From Membranipora membranacea (taxonomy: Eukaryota > Bryozoa > Gymnolaemata > Cheilostomatida > Membraniporidae), in the NCBI GenBank assembly GCA_914767715.1, contig OU612074.1, positions 24,102,062-24,166,061 of the forward strand: a DNA stretch of 64,000 nucleotides. Direction: 5' to 3'. How positions within the stretch are numbered: position 1 is the first letter of the stretch; every line of letters begins with the position of its first letter. Both the position numbers and the translations under genes were made by a program. Shown here piece by piece: positions 54,229 to 64,000 of this stretch. Under the pieces are notes generated by a model, which searched no databases, had not been told where the DNA came from, and saw only the letters and a list, made by a program, of their open reading frames with translations.

Positions 54229-56226
54229 ATGGCTGATGAAGTATTTTGTAACATCAAAAGGTATGCCAAGGATAACCATCCAGTAGATTGTCCGTGTGGT
54301 CTGTCCCTAAATGATTTTCAAGATGCTATCCCTCCTAGTCCTATGGAGGATAATGATGACAAGAGCAATAATGTATTGCTGTTACAATCTTTCCCTGAAC
54401 CTAAGAAGTGCTATCAAGATACCCTACGGTTTATCCGAAGTCATTTCAAAATATTAGCACAAAAGTACCGCCCAGACAAAATTGAAACAAATCTGTGTGA
54501 CAGATGTACTGACATTATGACCATCATCAACAAGGCCTATTACAAGCTAGCACATGAGTTGTCCTTTTCAGGAAGTGCAACTAACAAAGTTGTGCATGGA
54601 GAAGCTATATTTGCAAAAGTAAATGAGTTCACTGTGACATGCCAACACCTGAATTCAATTGCTGTGTACTGATGGAAAGAACATGGAAAAAGCTGGAATG
54701 AAAAACTGCAAACAGCACTAGGAATCAAACAAAGAAAACCTGAATCAAGGACAAACAAGTCGGTCCAATTCGGGTCAGACACAGATTCTCTCTATATAAC
54801 AGCGTATGAGAATGGGACAATATCTTTTCAAGGGATATTGACGATACAATTCAGTGTCTCAAGGCTTCCAGGTCTGTTGGAGGAAGTTATGAAAGAGAAA
54901 GTTTTCCCAAAGCCAAGATTGTTCTCCACAAAGCAGAAGGCTGCACTAAAACATTTTACATGCACTAAACAGACTGCGAGTAACAAGGCAATAACTCGAT
55001 CAGGGAACACAGGGAGGGCTAGGATGAGTAGGTCTTCAATGGACAATCTACCATCGATCCAATGTCAAGGGGATACAAATGATATACACCTAGATATTAG
55101 ACAATCACCAACAAAAACAAACGGTGAGAAAAAACTGTCTAAAGTGTCAAACACAAGTCCAACACATGAAACTAGTGAAATAGAGCAACTCAAAAATGAA
55201 CTGAAGGTTGCTATGGCTCAAATTGCATCAATGAAGGAAGAACTACAGGAAGTGAGGACAGCAAACCTAAAAATGGAGAGTGCGATGAGTAGAATTTCAA
55301 AAGAAAACAAACAGATCATGTCTACCCTAGGACCAAGAATTGGAAAGCTTGAAAAAGCTGGCAATGTGGGAAATATTGGTCAATGGTCATCTCACAGTCC
55401 AAACAAACAATCAGGAAATCCTCTGGGTACTCAGGAAACTCGTAAACCTACTGAACCAGCTTTAGAAAGCAAAAGAAGAGGATTGGTAAGTTTTGAGCCC
55501 AAAAAATGTGTGGTTATATCCTCCACTCATTCAAAGATTTGACTCTGGAAATAAAAAGACAATGAAATCAGAAGAGAAATTGGAAAGCAGTGTGGTAAAG
55601 TGATCATTGACAGAATCACAAGATATGGAAAAGCAGCTAAAAACCTGATGGTACAGCTTGGAAGTGAGGAGATGGTCAAACAGGTGACATCAAACTGGGA
55701 AACCGATCTATTTAACGGAACCAATGTAAGAGAAACAATGAAGGAACAGGATCAAAACTTCTGGGGAGTTGCAAAAGGAGTACCTTCTGATAATGAAAAC
55801 TCAGATCTAGAGGAAATTGTTAAGAGCATAAAAGGGAAACAGGCCATCAGGATGATCAAAAACAAGGAAGGAACTAAGGTCCCGCTGAAAACAGTGAAAC
55901 TCAAATTTCACTCTAAATCGGAGTTGGTTGAAGCTATTAGTACAGGATTAACAATTGACAACCGACACCTTAGGGTTGAGGAGTTTACTAAGAAGGATGA
56001 CATCATACAGTGCAACAAATGCAAAAGGTACAACCCCATGCAGAGCATCTGTGTAAGAAAAGATACATGTGCAAGATGTGGTGAAGATCATCACACTGAA
56101 GAAGGTGATACATGCAACAAAACACTGAAATGTGTAAACTGCGGAGGAAAGCATGGATCCAGAGACAGAGATGAATGCCCAAAATACAGAGAGATAAGAG
56201 AAAAGCTCTACAAACGCAATGTATAA
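54229..56226 (+). pseudogene. ORF1 with CCHC zinc knuckles, three stops
   Basis: One reading frame of 665 codons broken by TGA at 54670, TGA at 55540 and TAA at 55552. It starts MADEVFCNIKRYAKDN. The middle has a coiled-coil stretch (IEQLKNELKVAMAQIASMK). The C-terminus has three knuckles: CNKCKRYNP, CARCGEDHHTEEGDTC and CVNCGGKHGSRDRDEC. Such ORF1 proteins bind element RNA. The frame overlaps the start of ORF2 by eight bases. No host gene origin is needed. Confidence 0.82.
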
Positions 56227-57125
56227 TCAACAACACAGAAACATGAGGATCTTACAAATAAACAAAAATGGATGTTCGGATCGCTCGGTCATGTCACGCA
56301 ATAAATATATAAATGATAAAACTGCAGATGTTGTTTGTATCTCAGAAACTAAGACTGAGAAGGATCTACATTTCGACAACTTCACTGCCCTGACGAAACC
56401 TAATATAGACCAGCATAGCGGAGGGGTCACGTTGCTGGTACATAAATCAGCCTCGGTAGACCGGATATCTGAACTAGAAAAGTCTGATGTGGATGCGCTC
56501 ATCTCAGTTGTGACCAAATTGGAAAAAATAGGCTGCTAGTCTGTTCAGTGTACTCACCACCAAATTACAAGAAATCGCCATGCAAAGCCCTGAAGGTCCT
56601 TCGAGACGTAAACACTGCAAATAAAACCTATAGATGCTGTTCAACACTTATAGTCGGAGATCTAAATGCAAGGCACTATAACTGGAATAACAAGATTTGT
56701 AACATTGCTGGAAAAGAGTTGGAGAAGTTCTGCACAGAAAACAGTATTGCCGTAGCCAGTTGGATGAAACATCACACATTTGTTTGTAATGAAGGTGGAA
56801 GTCAGATAGATCTTGTGATGATATCAGACAAGGATGTTGGAGTAGGGGTTGAGCAACCAAACGATAGATGATGAAGTAGAGCTCTTCTCAGGTGCCCCAG
56901 CTCGAGGACACTTAGCAGTATGGACAGAATTGACGATTGAATCACAGAAAGTGAAAAGTTACAAAAAATGGTGTTGGAAGGACACAAATTGGGCTGATTT
57001 CCAGCTCAAACTTGACCAAAACTCTGCAGAGATAATTCCATGGATGCGAAGTTCTCATGATTCATACCAGATGTAGCAACAATTACTGACTGTTTGACCA
57101 GGACAAGAGAAGATCTGCTCCAACT
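56219..57125 (+). pseudogene. ORF2 endonuclease, frameshifted
   Basis: RILQINKNGCSDRS, CISETKTEKDL and HSGGVTLLVH mark the endonuclease start. A one-base slip in the A6 run near 56525 moves it to a second frame with VYSPPNYKKS and IVGDLNARHYNWNN. Another slip near 56855 moves it to a third frame (GHLAVWTELTIESQ). Motifs are those of apurinic-like endonucleases of the Jockey/I group. The frame is lost around 57076 and the foreign insertion begins soon after. Confidence 0.78.
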
Positions 57126-57129
57126 GAAA

Positions 57130-58680
57130 ACTGTAAGTTCCCATGACCCACATGATCAATCTTATTGTTCGAACATCGAAAATTCCAGATAGCCAAAAAA
57201 TTGCCAGAGTACGACCACGGCATAAAAAAGGTGACAAATTTGACTGTAACAACTATCGGCCGATATCAATATTAACTGCAATATCCAAAATTGCGGAAAA
57301 GTATTAGCTATCCAACTTCGTTTTTATTTGGAAAGTTCTAATATTTTAATTGACAGCCAGTGTGGATTCCGTGAAAAACGGAACACAACCTTTGCTATAT
57401 CTAGACTAATGGAACACCTGTACGACAGTTTTAATAACAGTAAAATTACACAAGGAATATTTTTAGACTTCAACAAGGCTTTTGATACCATCAACCATGA
57501 TATTTTAATCAAAAAATTGCCTTTTTATAATTTTACAAATGATGCATGTGACTTGTTGAAATCTTATTTAGAAAACAGAAAACAATTTGTCAAAATCAAC
57601 GATCATTCCAGTACAATGGAAAAGGTCGATATAGGAGTTCCTCAGGGATCTGTATTAGGTCCAATTTTATTTTTAATATTTATCAATGTTTTGGTAATAG
57701 CTGCGCCAATGTTTAAATATATTCTCTTTGCCGACGACACAAATAAATTTTCCAATGATCCCGAAATTTTAAAATCAAATGTTCATAAAATTGAACAATG
57801 GTGCTTGAGTAATACATTGATTTTAAACTACACAAAAACATTTCAGGTAATTTTTAAATCCCAAAATAAGCAAATTGTAGATCCTGAACAGTACCAAGTT
57901 AAACTTGGTAATCAGGTTTTAGAGACAAAACATAGCACCAAATTTCTCGGCATTCACCTTGATGAGAGCATTATTTTTAAAACCCATATTTTAGAACTTT
58001 GTCGGAAATTGAACTACATCCTATTTTTAATGCGTAGTGTACGACCATATTTCGATATTCCCACGATGATCAATTTGTATTACACATTCTTTTATCCACA
58101 TTTAATTTATGGTATTGAATTTTATGGTCATGCCGCAAATTGTCATCATAATCAAATCTATTTACTTCAAAAATCAGCTCTTCGTGTCATACTCAAAATC
58201 CGCCCGCGTGGTCATGTGACCTCTTTCTTCTCTGAGTATCAAATTATGCCCATCGAAATGCTTTTTGAATACCGCTATTTGTTACATTTTAATAATACTC
58301 GCCTTAATGGGGAGTTAGAAATTCAAACCCCTGCCATTACAGCCACTAGGTCGGAGGAAAAATTTGCCCCAAAGAGAGCCAACAACTGTAGAGGGGAGAG
58401 GTCAATGTTAACCACAGGTGTTAACTTGTGGAATTCACACCTACTGGGGGAGGAGGGGGCGGCTCCTTCTGCTTTGCGTGGGAGGTTGGCGTCCTCGCTG
58501 TGGGGGTGTGGTTCGCTTCTTGTCGAGTAGGCTGCATGTCTGGGCTTGGTCTGGGGACAGTAGCCTTTCCGGATAATCGGATGGTCACCAGATTAGTCCT
58601 TGACCAATCTGACCATGCCGCTGCCTTATTTTATTTCAATATTTTAGTCATTTGATTTTAATTACAATAAATTGTTGCAG
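57130..58680 (+). pseudogene. 5'-truncated non-LTR RT inserted in ORF2
   Basis: A second, different element in the same orientation. It starts inside the RT (VRTSKIPDSQKIARV, NYRPISILTAI), with a one-base slip near 57298, then 400 open codons (57328-58530). These contain FLDFNKAFDTINHD, IGVPQGSVLGPILF and LFADDTNKF, then LLQKSALRVILK. The usual DL after the IN of motif B is VL. The 3' end is TTTTAATTACAATAAATTG and an A-rich stretch at 58684. 5' truncation is typical of target-primed insertion. CR1-like. Confidence 0.8.
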
Positions 58681-58848
58681 AAACCAAAAAAAAAAACATA
58701 TTGGAATGAAACACTCTCAATTCTGTCATTGGAATTGAGATCAGCAAGGAAGAAATTCAAAAGAAGACCAACATATGAAAATGGAGATGAACTAACAGGA
58801 GCAAAAGCTAGATTTGAGGAAGAGCTTATCAAAGCCAAGAAAGACAGA
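58681..58848 (+). pseudogene. ORF2 linker fragment between two insertions
   Basis: Frame continues YWNETLSILSLELRSARKKF and KARFEEELIKAKKDR, a charged region usual between endonuclease and RT. It is cut by the inverted-repeat element at 58849. Confidence 0.65.
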
Positions 58849-59578
58849 CTTGCCAACCTAATTTTTCCAAAATGAGTACAAAAATTTGCAGAATGCTTAA
58901 AAATGCTTACAAAACTCCAGGGTGCCTCAAATGACCAGAAAACGCCGCAAAAAATTTTTCGCGCTGCGCGAAAAATCCTATTATCACAGTAAGTAGTCCT
59001 TGGTAGCGTAGGAGTGCAGATCACTCAACATTAGTCTTTTTCCTTTTGCGTTGTAAGGTGCAATCTGCTAATAATAAATGAGAAGTTGTTTGTAACCTAG
59101 CCTGTCTGGACAAGACAGGCTATTTGAAACCCTGTTTGCCCATCCTCCCTGGTTTGCCCTTGAAACACTGGGGCAGGAGATCTGAGTTATCTCACCCCAA
59201 CAAGGAGGTAGACAACTTTGTTACTCTGATTAAAGAAAAGTTGAAGTTGGCAGAACCACCATATTCTACAATGGATTACTAGTTATGTTGTGTCTCATTG
59301 AAGAAAGGTTGCAATTTGGCTCATGCAAAACTTGGACAGGTAAAAAGTCAACTGTATATCAACATCATGGTTTTCTGCAGCCAATACCAGATTTTTAGAC
59401 TATTATTTAACCATGACAACCAAGTAAACACTAAAGATAAAAGATGCGTTTTTGATTGCCTAATTAGATGAACAGGCGTTTGGAAAACCATAAATGAGTA
59501 CAACTAGCGTTTTGCGTTTAAAACTCAATTAGTGTCAAATAAGCGTTTACAAACGCTTTATGCGTACAGGTTGGCAAG
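58849..59578. mobile_element. 730-bp inverted-repeat DNA element
   Basis: Ends CTTGCCAACCT (58849-58859) and AGGTTGGCAAG (59568-59578) are perfect 11-bp complements. Coding sequence of ORF2 stops exactly at the left end and resumes at the right end (YEKDHVEEQTKEL). No transposase frame inside; no clear target duplication (AAAGACAGA and TATGAGAAA flank it). It contains a TAGCCTG foldback remnant at 59098. Confidence 0.7.
59098..59122. mobile_element. Minimal TAGCCTG foldback remnant
   Basis: TAGCCTGTCTGGACAAG and ACAGGCTA form a 25-bp near-palindrome, i.e. just the joined termini of the family seen at 14641 and 25337. Confidence 0.55.
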
Positions 59579-61026
59579 TATGAGAAAGATCATGTAGAAG
59601 AACAAACAAAAGAACTTGATGAAGCACATGCATCCCAATTCTGGTCAAACTTTAAGAGAAAATGCTACAAGAAAAGTGAAAATAGTATTGGTACTCTCCA
59701 AGATGGAAGAGGTAAACATCTGGTTGAAGCAGCCTTTGATGACACATGGGAGACAGAAGTAGAAATCAAACTACGGCAACCAGAGCTTGCAAACAACGAA
59801 GAGACGGCGATGTTAAGTACAGGTATCACAGTTGAAGAGATATGCAAAGCTCATGAGAGAACAAAAACAGCCAACAAAAGCACAGATGCAGATGGAGTTC
59901 ACCCACTTATGATACGTTATTGTGGACTACAGTTTCAGATTCTTCTATTCATTCTGTTTAACAAATGTATGGAGACCCAGAATTGGCCTTGGTCAAATCA
60001 CAACAACGTCATATTCCTGAGAAAACCAGGTAAATCAAATTATTATCAAACATCAGCATACAGACCAATAACTATAAGCTCATATATTGGGAAACTAATG
60101 GAAAGAGTTTTGGAAGCAAGAATCAGAAGTTATGTGGAATCAAACAACCTCATACCAACGACGCAACATGGATTTAGAAGTAAGAACAGTACAGCAACAT
60201 ACTTGACAAAACTGATCGCAACGGTTCAACACAGCATGGCGAACAAGGACAAAGTTGCTGGAGTTTTTCTTGACCTCCATAAGCGTTTGGTATGAGGGGA
60301 TGCTCTTTAGACTGACAGAAATAGGAATAGGAGGGCCGATGTTAGGTCTGCTAATCAGTTTTCTCAAAGAAAGAACAATTACTCTAAATGTAAATGGATT
60401 CAAATCAGAGAGGAAACCAGTTACAGTAGTCTTACCACAGGGTAGTGTGCTCTCTCCATTATTATTCATTATCTTCATCAGAGACATGCTAGCTAATACA
60501 GAGGGCCTAGCCTTGCAATTTGCAGATGATTGCACCACCATTGCAGCTCACAAAGACAATACGGCTCTAGGTCTGATCCATCAGAGCAACGGTGATAAGG
60601 TGTCAGTGTGGATGAACAGATGGAGGATTAGAGCAAATTGTTCGAAAACTGATCTAGTCAATTTCTCATCACAAATTCAATCACTACAGGTAAATGGAGT
60701 TAACATTAATAACGCAAATGAGATGAAAGTTCTTGGAATTACAATTGATTCCAAGCTGACCTTCCACCTACAAACAAACCAGGCTAAAAACTCATTGCAA
60801 CGCAAGTGGAATCTGCTTAAGCCATTCATCCATGCAGGACTGTCAGCCAGCACAGCCCACAAAATATTGACGACAGTGATGCTTCCCGGAGCGTTCTATG
60901 CAAGTCATCTCTGGGATATCAAGAATGACCTCAGAATCTACAGCTTGGTCAAAGAGATGATGCGCATCCCTTATAATCAGCCAGAAGAATTACTACTAGC
61001 GATGGCTAGTATTACACCGGTACAGT
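59579..61026 (+). pseudogene. ORF2 reverse transcriptase, deletion in motif A
   Basis: Frame 59579-60295 has KSTDADGVHPLMIRYCG, AYRPITISSYIGKLMERVLE and QHGFRSKNST. Motif A reads GVFLDLHKRLV then a stop, where a short deletion removed the usual KAFD part. The rest continues in another frame (60255-61026) with VVLPQGSVLSPLLFIIF and LQFADDCTTI, then KVLGITIDSKLTF. It ends abruptly at 61026. The missing piece of the active site makes it non-functional. Confidence 0.8.
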
Positions 61027-61028
61027 GA

Positions 61029-63465
61029 AAAAGCCGAACGGTCGAACAGCCGAATGACCGAATGGCCCTCCCCTTTTCATACTTTTGAAATTGGCAAATA
61101 GGTAACATAATTTTTTTCAGGAGCCAATAAAAATTTGTTTTCTGGTATAACAGCCATGTAAAGACAAATGTATCTCAGTGAACAGAGTATCAAGTTCTCA
61201 AATTTGTCAATTTCTTTCTCTTAGACTTTCCTTGCATGCCTCCTCACTTCTTGTATCGTTTGCTACAATTTACAATTCCTTTGAAAATTTCATGAATTAT
61301 AATGAGAACTGAACACAAAAGGTAGGTGACTAGAGCTAGACTGACAATGTCAATATTTTCTGAAACAACAATGCTTAATCAACTAAGGTTGTTTAACACT
61401 ACCACGAAGATTATTATAATAGATAGGGATGTGATTCTTCTGACTTGACTCTGACTTCTTCTTAATTATTGAATTTATAACATTATTATTGTTTGTCTGT
61501 TAACTAACTGTCTTTGTTTATAATGTCTATATTCTCTCTACAATATTCATATTCTGTCTTTATTATCTCTATATTTTCTCTATACAACCCATATAATTTC
61601 ATGAGGCACTTAGTCATCAATTAAAACATGAAGTTTCAGCTCTTACTCAACAGGCCTCAAAAGGGTAAGTTGCTGTGGGTGTTCTTGTGGCTAGCTGTGG
61701 GTGGTCTGCATGTGTTAGTTATCTCCAATCATATAATGCAAATAAATAATGGTTGGTTGTCAACAAGATTTGCATAAAGCTCCCCCATGCTGGCTGAGAT
61801 GTTTATGGGTATGGTTTAGCCACTAGACAATGGAGAAAGAACATTCTAGGAATAAACAAGGGCATTAAGTGTATTGCTTCGTCCTACCCTTCCAAGTTCC
61901 ACTCATGCCATTCCCACCGATTCCAGCTTGTGTAATAAGATTGGACTCTCTCTAACAGACAATTTTGCACTTACCATCCACAACCCATATCAAGCCTCTG
62001 ATCAAATTTTAAACATTCACGTGGCTACCCAACTTATCATTACAAAGTGGTAGTTGTGCCCTCATCGGTTCAAGGCTGACAACTCTCCAACACTCCTATG
62101 ATGCCAACTACACCTCTAGTACCTAAGGCCTAGTTTTTCTTCTTTTGTTCATAGTGCCTATTATGCTGCAAGCTAACTCCACAATATTATGGTGTAATAA
62201 TAGGTGGAGTTCAGAAAGATGTGTTCTAATGACAATAAGCACCGTGCTGATGCGAAGCTGTCTTCTCTTGGCAGTTCTGTAGGGATATAAAAATCATTGT
62301 AGAAACAACGCTAATCGGGAGATATTGTGAGAACATTAGCTAAGGATTCTAACAAAATTTCAAAATGTAAGGGTGGTAGAAAACTCATGAAACGCGTGCA
62401 GCATAGAACTCATGCAGATACTGATTGCTTTATTACGTTGTGCAAAACACGCAGTCAGTGTCTTTTTGAGCTCCATAAGACCAGCTTTCTATTTGCTACA
62501 GACGTCCCCTAAATTTGGAAACTTAGTTCTCAGAATTGTAGCATATTTTCTAGAGCATTATTTCTACAATGATTTTTTTATCCAAAATTGAACTGGACTG
62601 CCAAGAGAATCAAAATCATTATAGTAATAACGCTATATTATGAGAGAATAATATGTGAACAAATGAGCCAAGGCTAAGAATGACTAAGAAAGTGTCCAAA
62701 TTTTATGGGTCATTATTGCGTTATTTATTTCAAAAATAATTTTGTATCCCATTAGGATTGAACAGGGCTATCAGGAGAACACAACTTCTCTCTGATCTCT
62801 CCCTGTGCTTAAGAATTAATCCTTGCTGTGCGCATGCCGCCCTTCCAAGAAAAATATTTTCTGCAATTATTATTGATCAATCATAATATTGTAGGTATTA
62901 TCATGCACAGCAGTGAGGCGGTCTGGTAACATCATCCAACACATTCGCAGGAGGTGCTATATTACATCATATGGAGCCATATATCTAAAGCAAAGACTGC
63001 CCCGGGAAGTCTTAAGAAGGTTTATGGAGAGACTTTATAAACTGTGGCAACAAAGCAATGCTGTAACACCAGCTACATAGCTGCCTTGTGCAAGATCTGT
63101 GGCAGTGATTGCAGCCAGAAGTGTTATTGTTCTATGCCGTCAACTCAGTTGATCACAAAGTCAAAACGTTAAAGTCAGGATCGTGTTAGATACCACCAAA
63201 TAGTAACACACAGCGTTTAGAAGATCTCTTTGTTCTGTTAATTAACAGTTTCTATTGGTGGATAATTAAATCATTACACTAAAATTATACATAAAAAACT
63301 GAAATCTTGTGAAGATAAAGCATCATTATTATGAACTTAATTTCCATGATTTGTCTGGTATAAAAGTATGAGGCCTAACCTTCAAAGGCTAATTATCTAC
63401 AATGTTATGAAATGACCTGGCAAGCACAAAACAAATTAATTCTATCGATTTTAAATATCTTGAGT
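61029..63465. other. Mostly non-coding; one diverged inverted repeat
   Basis: 61029-61065 is a short CCGAA/CCGAC-rich run. At 62263-62310 and 62564-62608 there is an inverted repeat (TCTCTTGGCAG..AATCATTGTAG). No exon with good splice context was recognised; open frames such as 62327-62512 lack any domain signal. Confidence 0.4.
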
Positions 63466-63990
63466 TTAAACTAAGAAACCGTGTTGTCTAAGTAATCCAA
63501 ACATTGTCTCCGGTACCGTATGATCTGGGCATACATGTAGTACTTTGTCTCTAGAGAAGCACTTGATGTGGTGGTATGCCCACTCCCGTGTTACAGTAGT
63601 TTTGGGGCCATGTGTCGTATGGAAACTACGATAGAGTTTTTTGCCTATGACACGGCTCACTTTCTCCTGGTCGAAGCCCCATTTACATTGGTAGCATTTG
63701 CGTATCCTCCTGCCCTCCAAATCAACCAGCAGAGTACTAAAATCATGGTCACTTGGGGCTCGTTGTGGCTGGGTATTTGAGCCCACTATTATTCTCTGGT
63801 GAGGCTTCCGGCCAGCTTTGTCGGGAGCCCTATCCAAAACACTCAGAGCCTTGGATGACGAGCTGCCCTTTGCTGTTTCAGATGTGATGACAGCTTGTTT
63901 GATAAGTGTGCTGCCGCGATGGAATGCGAACAGATGTTGTAGCACTTGTGTGCCGGGCAGTCACACGAGCCTTTACCGCTGTCTCAGACT
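63466..63990 (-). pseudogene. SWIM zinc-finger protein, 3' end (partial, one frameshift)
   Basis: At the window edge the minus strand reads GKGSCDCPAHKCYNICSHSI then AAAHLSNKL, a CxC..CxH SWIM zinc finger. About 63840-63910 the frame must slip by one base. From there 120 residues continue with a basic linker (KAGRKPHQR), CYQCKWGFDQEKVSR and YHHIKCFSRDKVLHVCPDH, to the stop at 63466. SWIM fingers bind nucleic acid or protein and occur in MULE transposases and related invertebrate proteins. The second Cys/His cluster is a possible further zinc site. The slip means pseudogene, sequencing error or an unrecognised small intron. The upstream part lies beyond the window. Confidence 0.5.
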
Positions 63991-64000
63991 GTAACAGTGT

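Larger units (their letters stand above)
54000..61028 (+). mobile_element. Decayed two-ORF non-LTR retrotransposon with two nested insertions
   Basis: Order: ORF1 (54229-56226), ORF2 endonuclease (56219-57125), foreign non-LTR insertion (about 57130-58680), ORF2 linker (58681-58848), foreign inverted-repeat element (58849-59578), then the RT part of ORF2 (59579-61026). After removing both insertions the ORF2 pieces read in logical order. The endonuclease and FADD-type RT suggest the Jockey/I group. The 3' end appears cut at 61028, where sequence changes to unrelated CCGAA-rich DNA. Confidence 0.8.

Overview
This is a window of animal genomic DNA, almost certainly from an invertebrate. Genes are split by introns with GT/AG borders. 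The DNA is AT-rich and packed with non-LTR and LTR retrotransposons, tRNA-derived SINEs, foldback elements (MITEs) and large minisatellites. Leucine-rich-repeat, KDZ-transposase and PHD-EN-RT proteins of the kinds seen here are common in marine invertebrates (sponges, cnidarians, molluscs, amphioxus). I cannot fix the phylum from sequence alone.

Region by region. (1) 1-13.5 kb: a host gene on the minus strand encodes a leucine-rich-repeat protein. Five exons can be traced with matching splice phases: ATG at 13504, then a 34-residue-repeat exon, a linker exon and two homologous LRR exons. The 3' part lies in a field of direct duplications (1-8.3 kb) that copied an LRR exon. The first intron holds a 26-bp minisatellite of about 1.15 kb. 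(2) 14.2-18.4 kb: a 278-bp MITE with target duplications, a small foldback, and an intact 1061-residue PHD/endonuclease/reverse-transcriptase non-LTR retrotransposon. (3) 18.64-30.79 kb: everything here sits between two matching inverted termini (GGGTTCACTAAAATGCGG) and a perfect 10-bp direct repeat (TAGTGTAATC). I read this as one 12.15-kb Mutator-like DNA element without a recognised transposase. A two-ORF non-LTR retrotransposon (25.9-30.4 kb), a SINE and foldbacks are nested in it. (4) 31.4-37.8 kb: about 4 kb of a 59-bp minisatellite whose every monomer is a hairpin. It is interrupted by a young, 2.38-kb non-autonomous LTR element carrying an unfamiliar ORF. A KDZ-transposase exon abuts the array on its right. 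(5) 38-48 kb: SINEs, tandem repeats and a short host-like multi-exon gene on the minus strand (42.0-43.8 kb). (6) 48.0-53.8 kb: a complete but decayed Ty3/gypsy element with an extra 3' reading frame resembling an SGNH/GDSL fold. (7) 54.2-61.0 kb: a decayed two-ORF non-LTR element split by a second non-LTR element and by a 730-bp inverted-repeat element. (8) 61-64 kb: mostly non-coding, ending in the 3' part of a minus-strand SWIM zinc-finger gene that runs off the window.

Host coding content is therefore small (LRR gene, 42-43.8 kb gene, perhaps the SWIM gene). Most of the window is a record of nested transposition and tandem amplification. The features I find most unusual are the 12-kb TIR element, the hairpin minisatellite beside the KDZ exon, and the compact LTR element. 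Exon borders, element ends and identities were read by eye; no alignment or database search was run.
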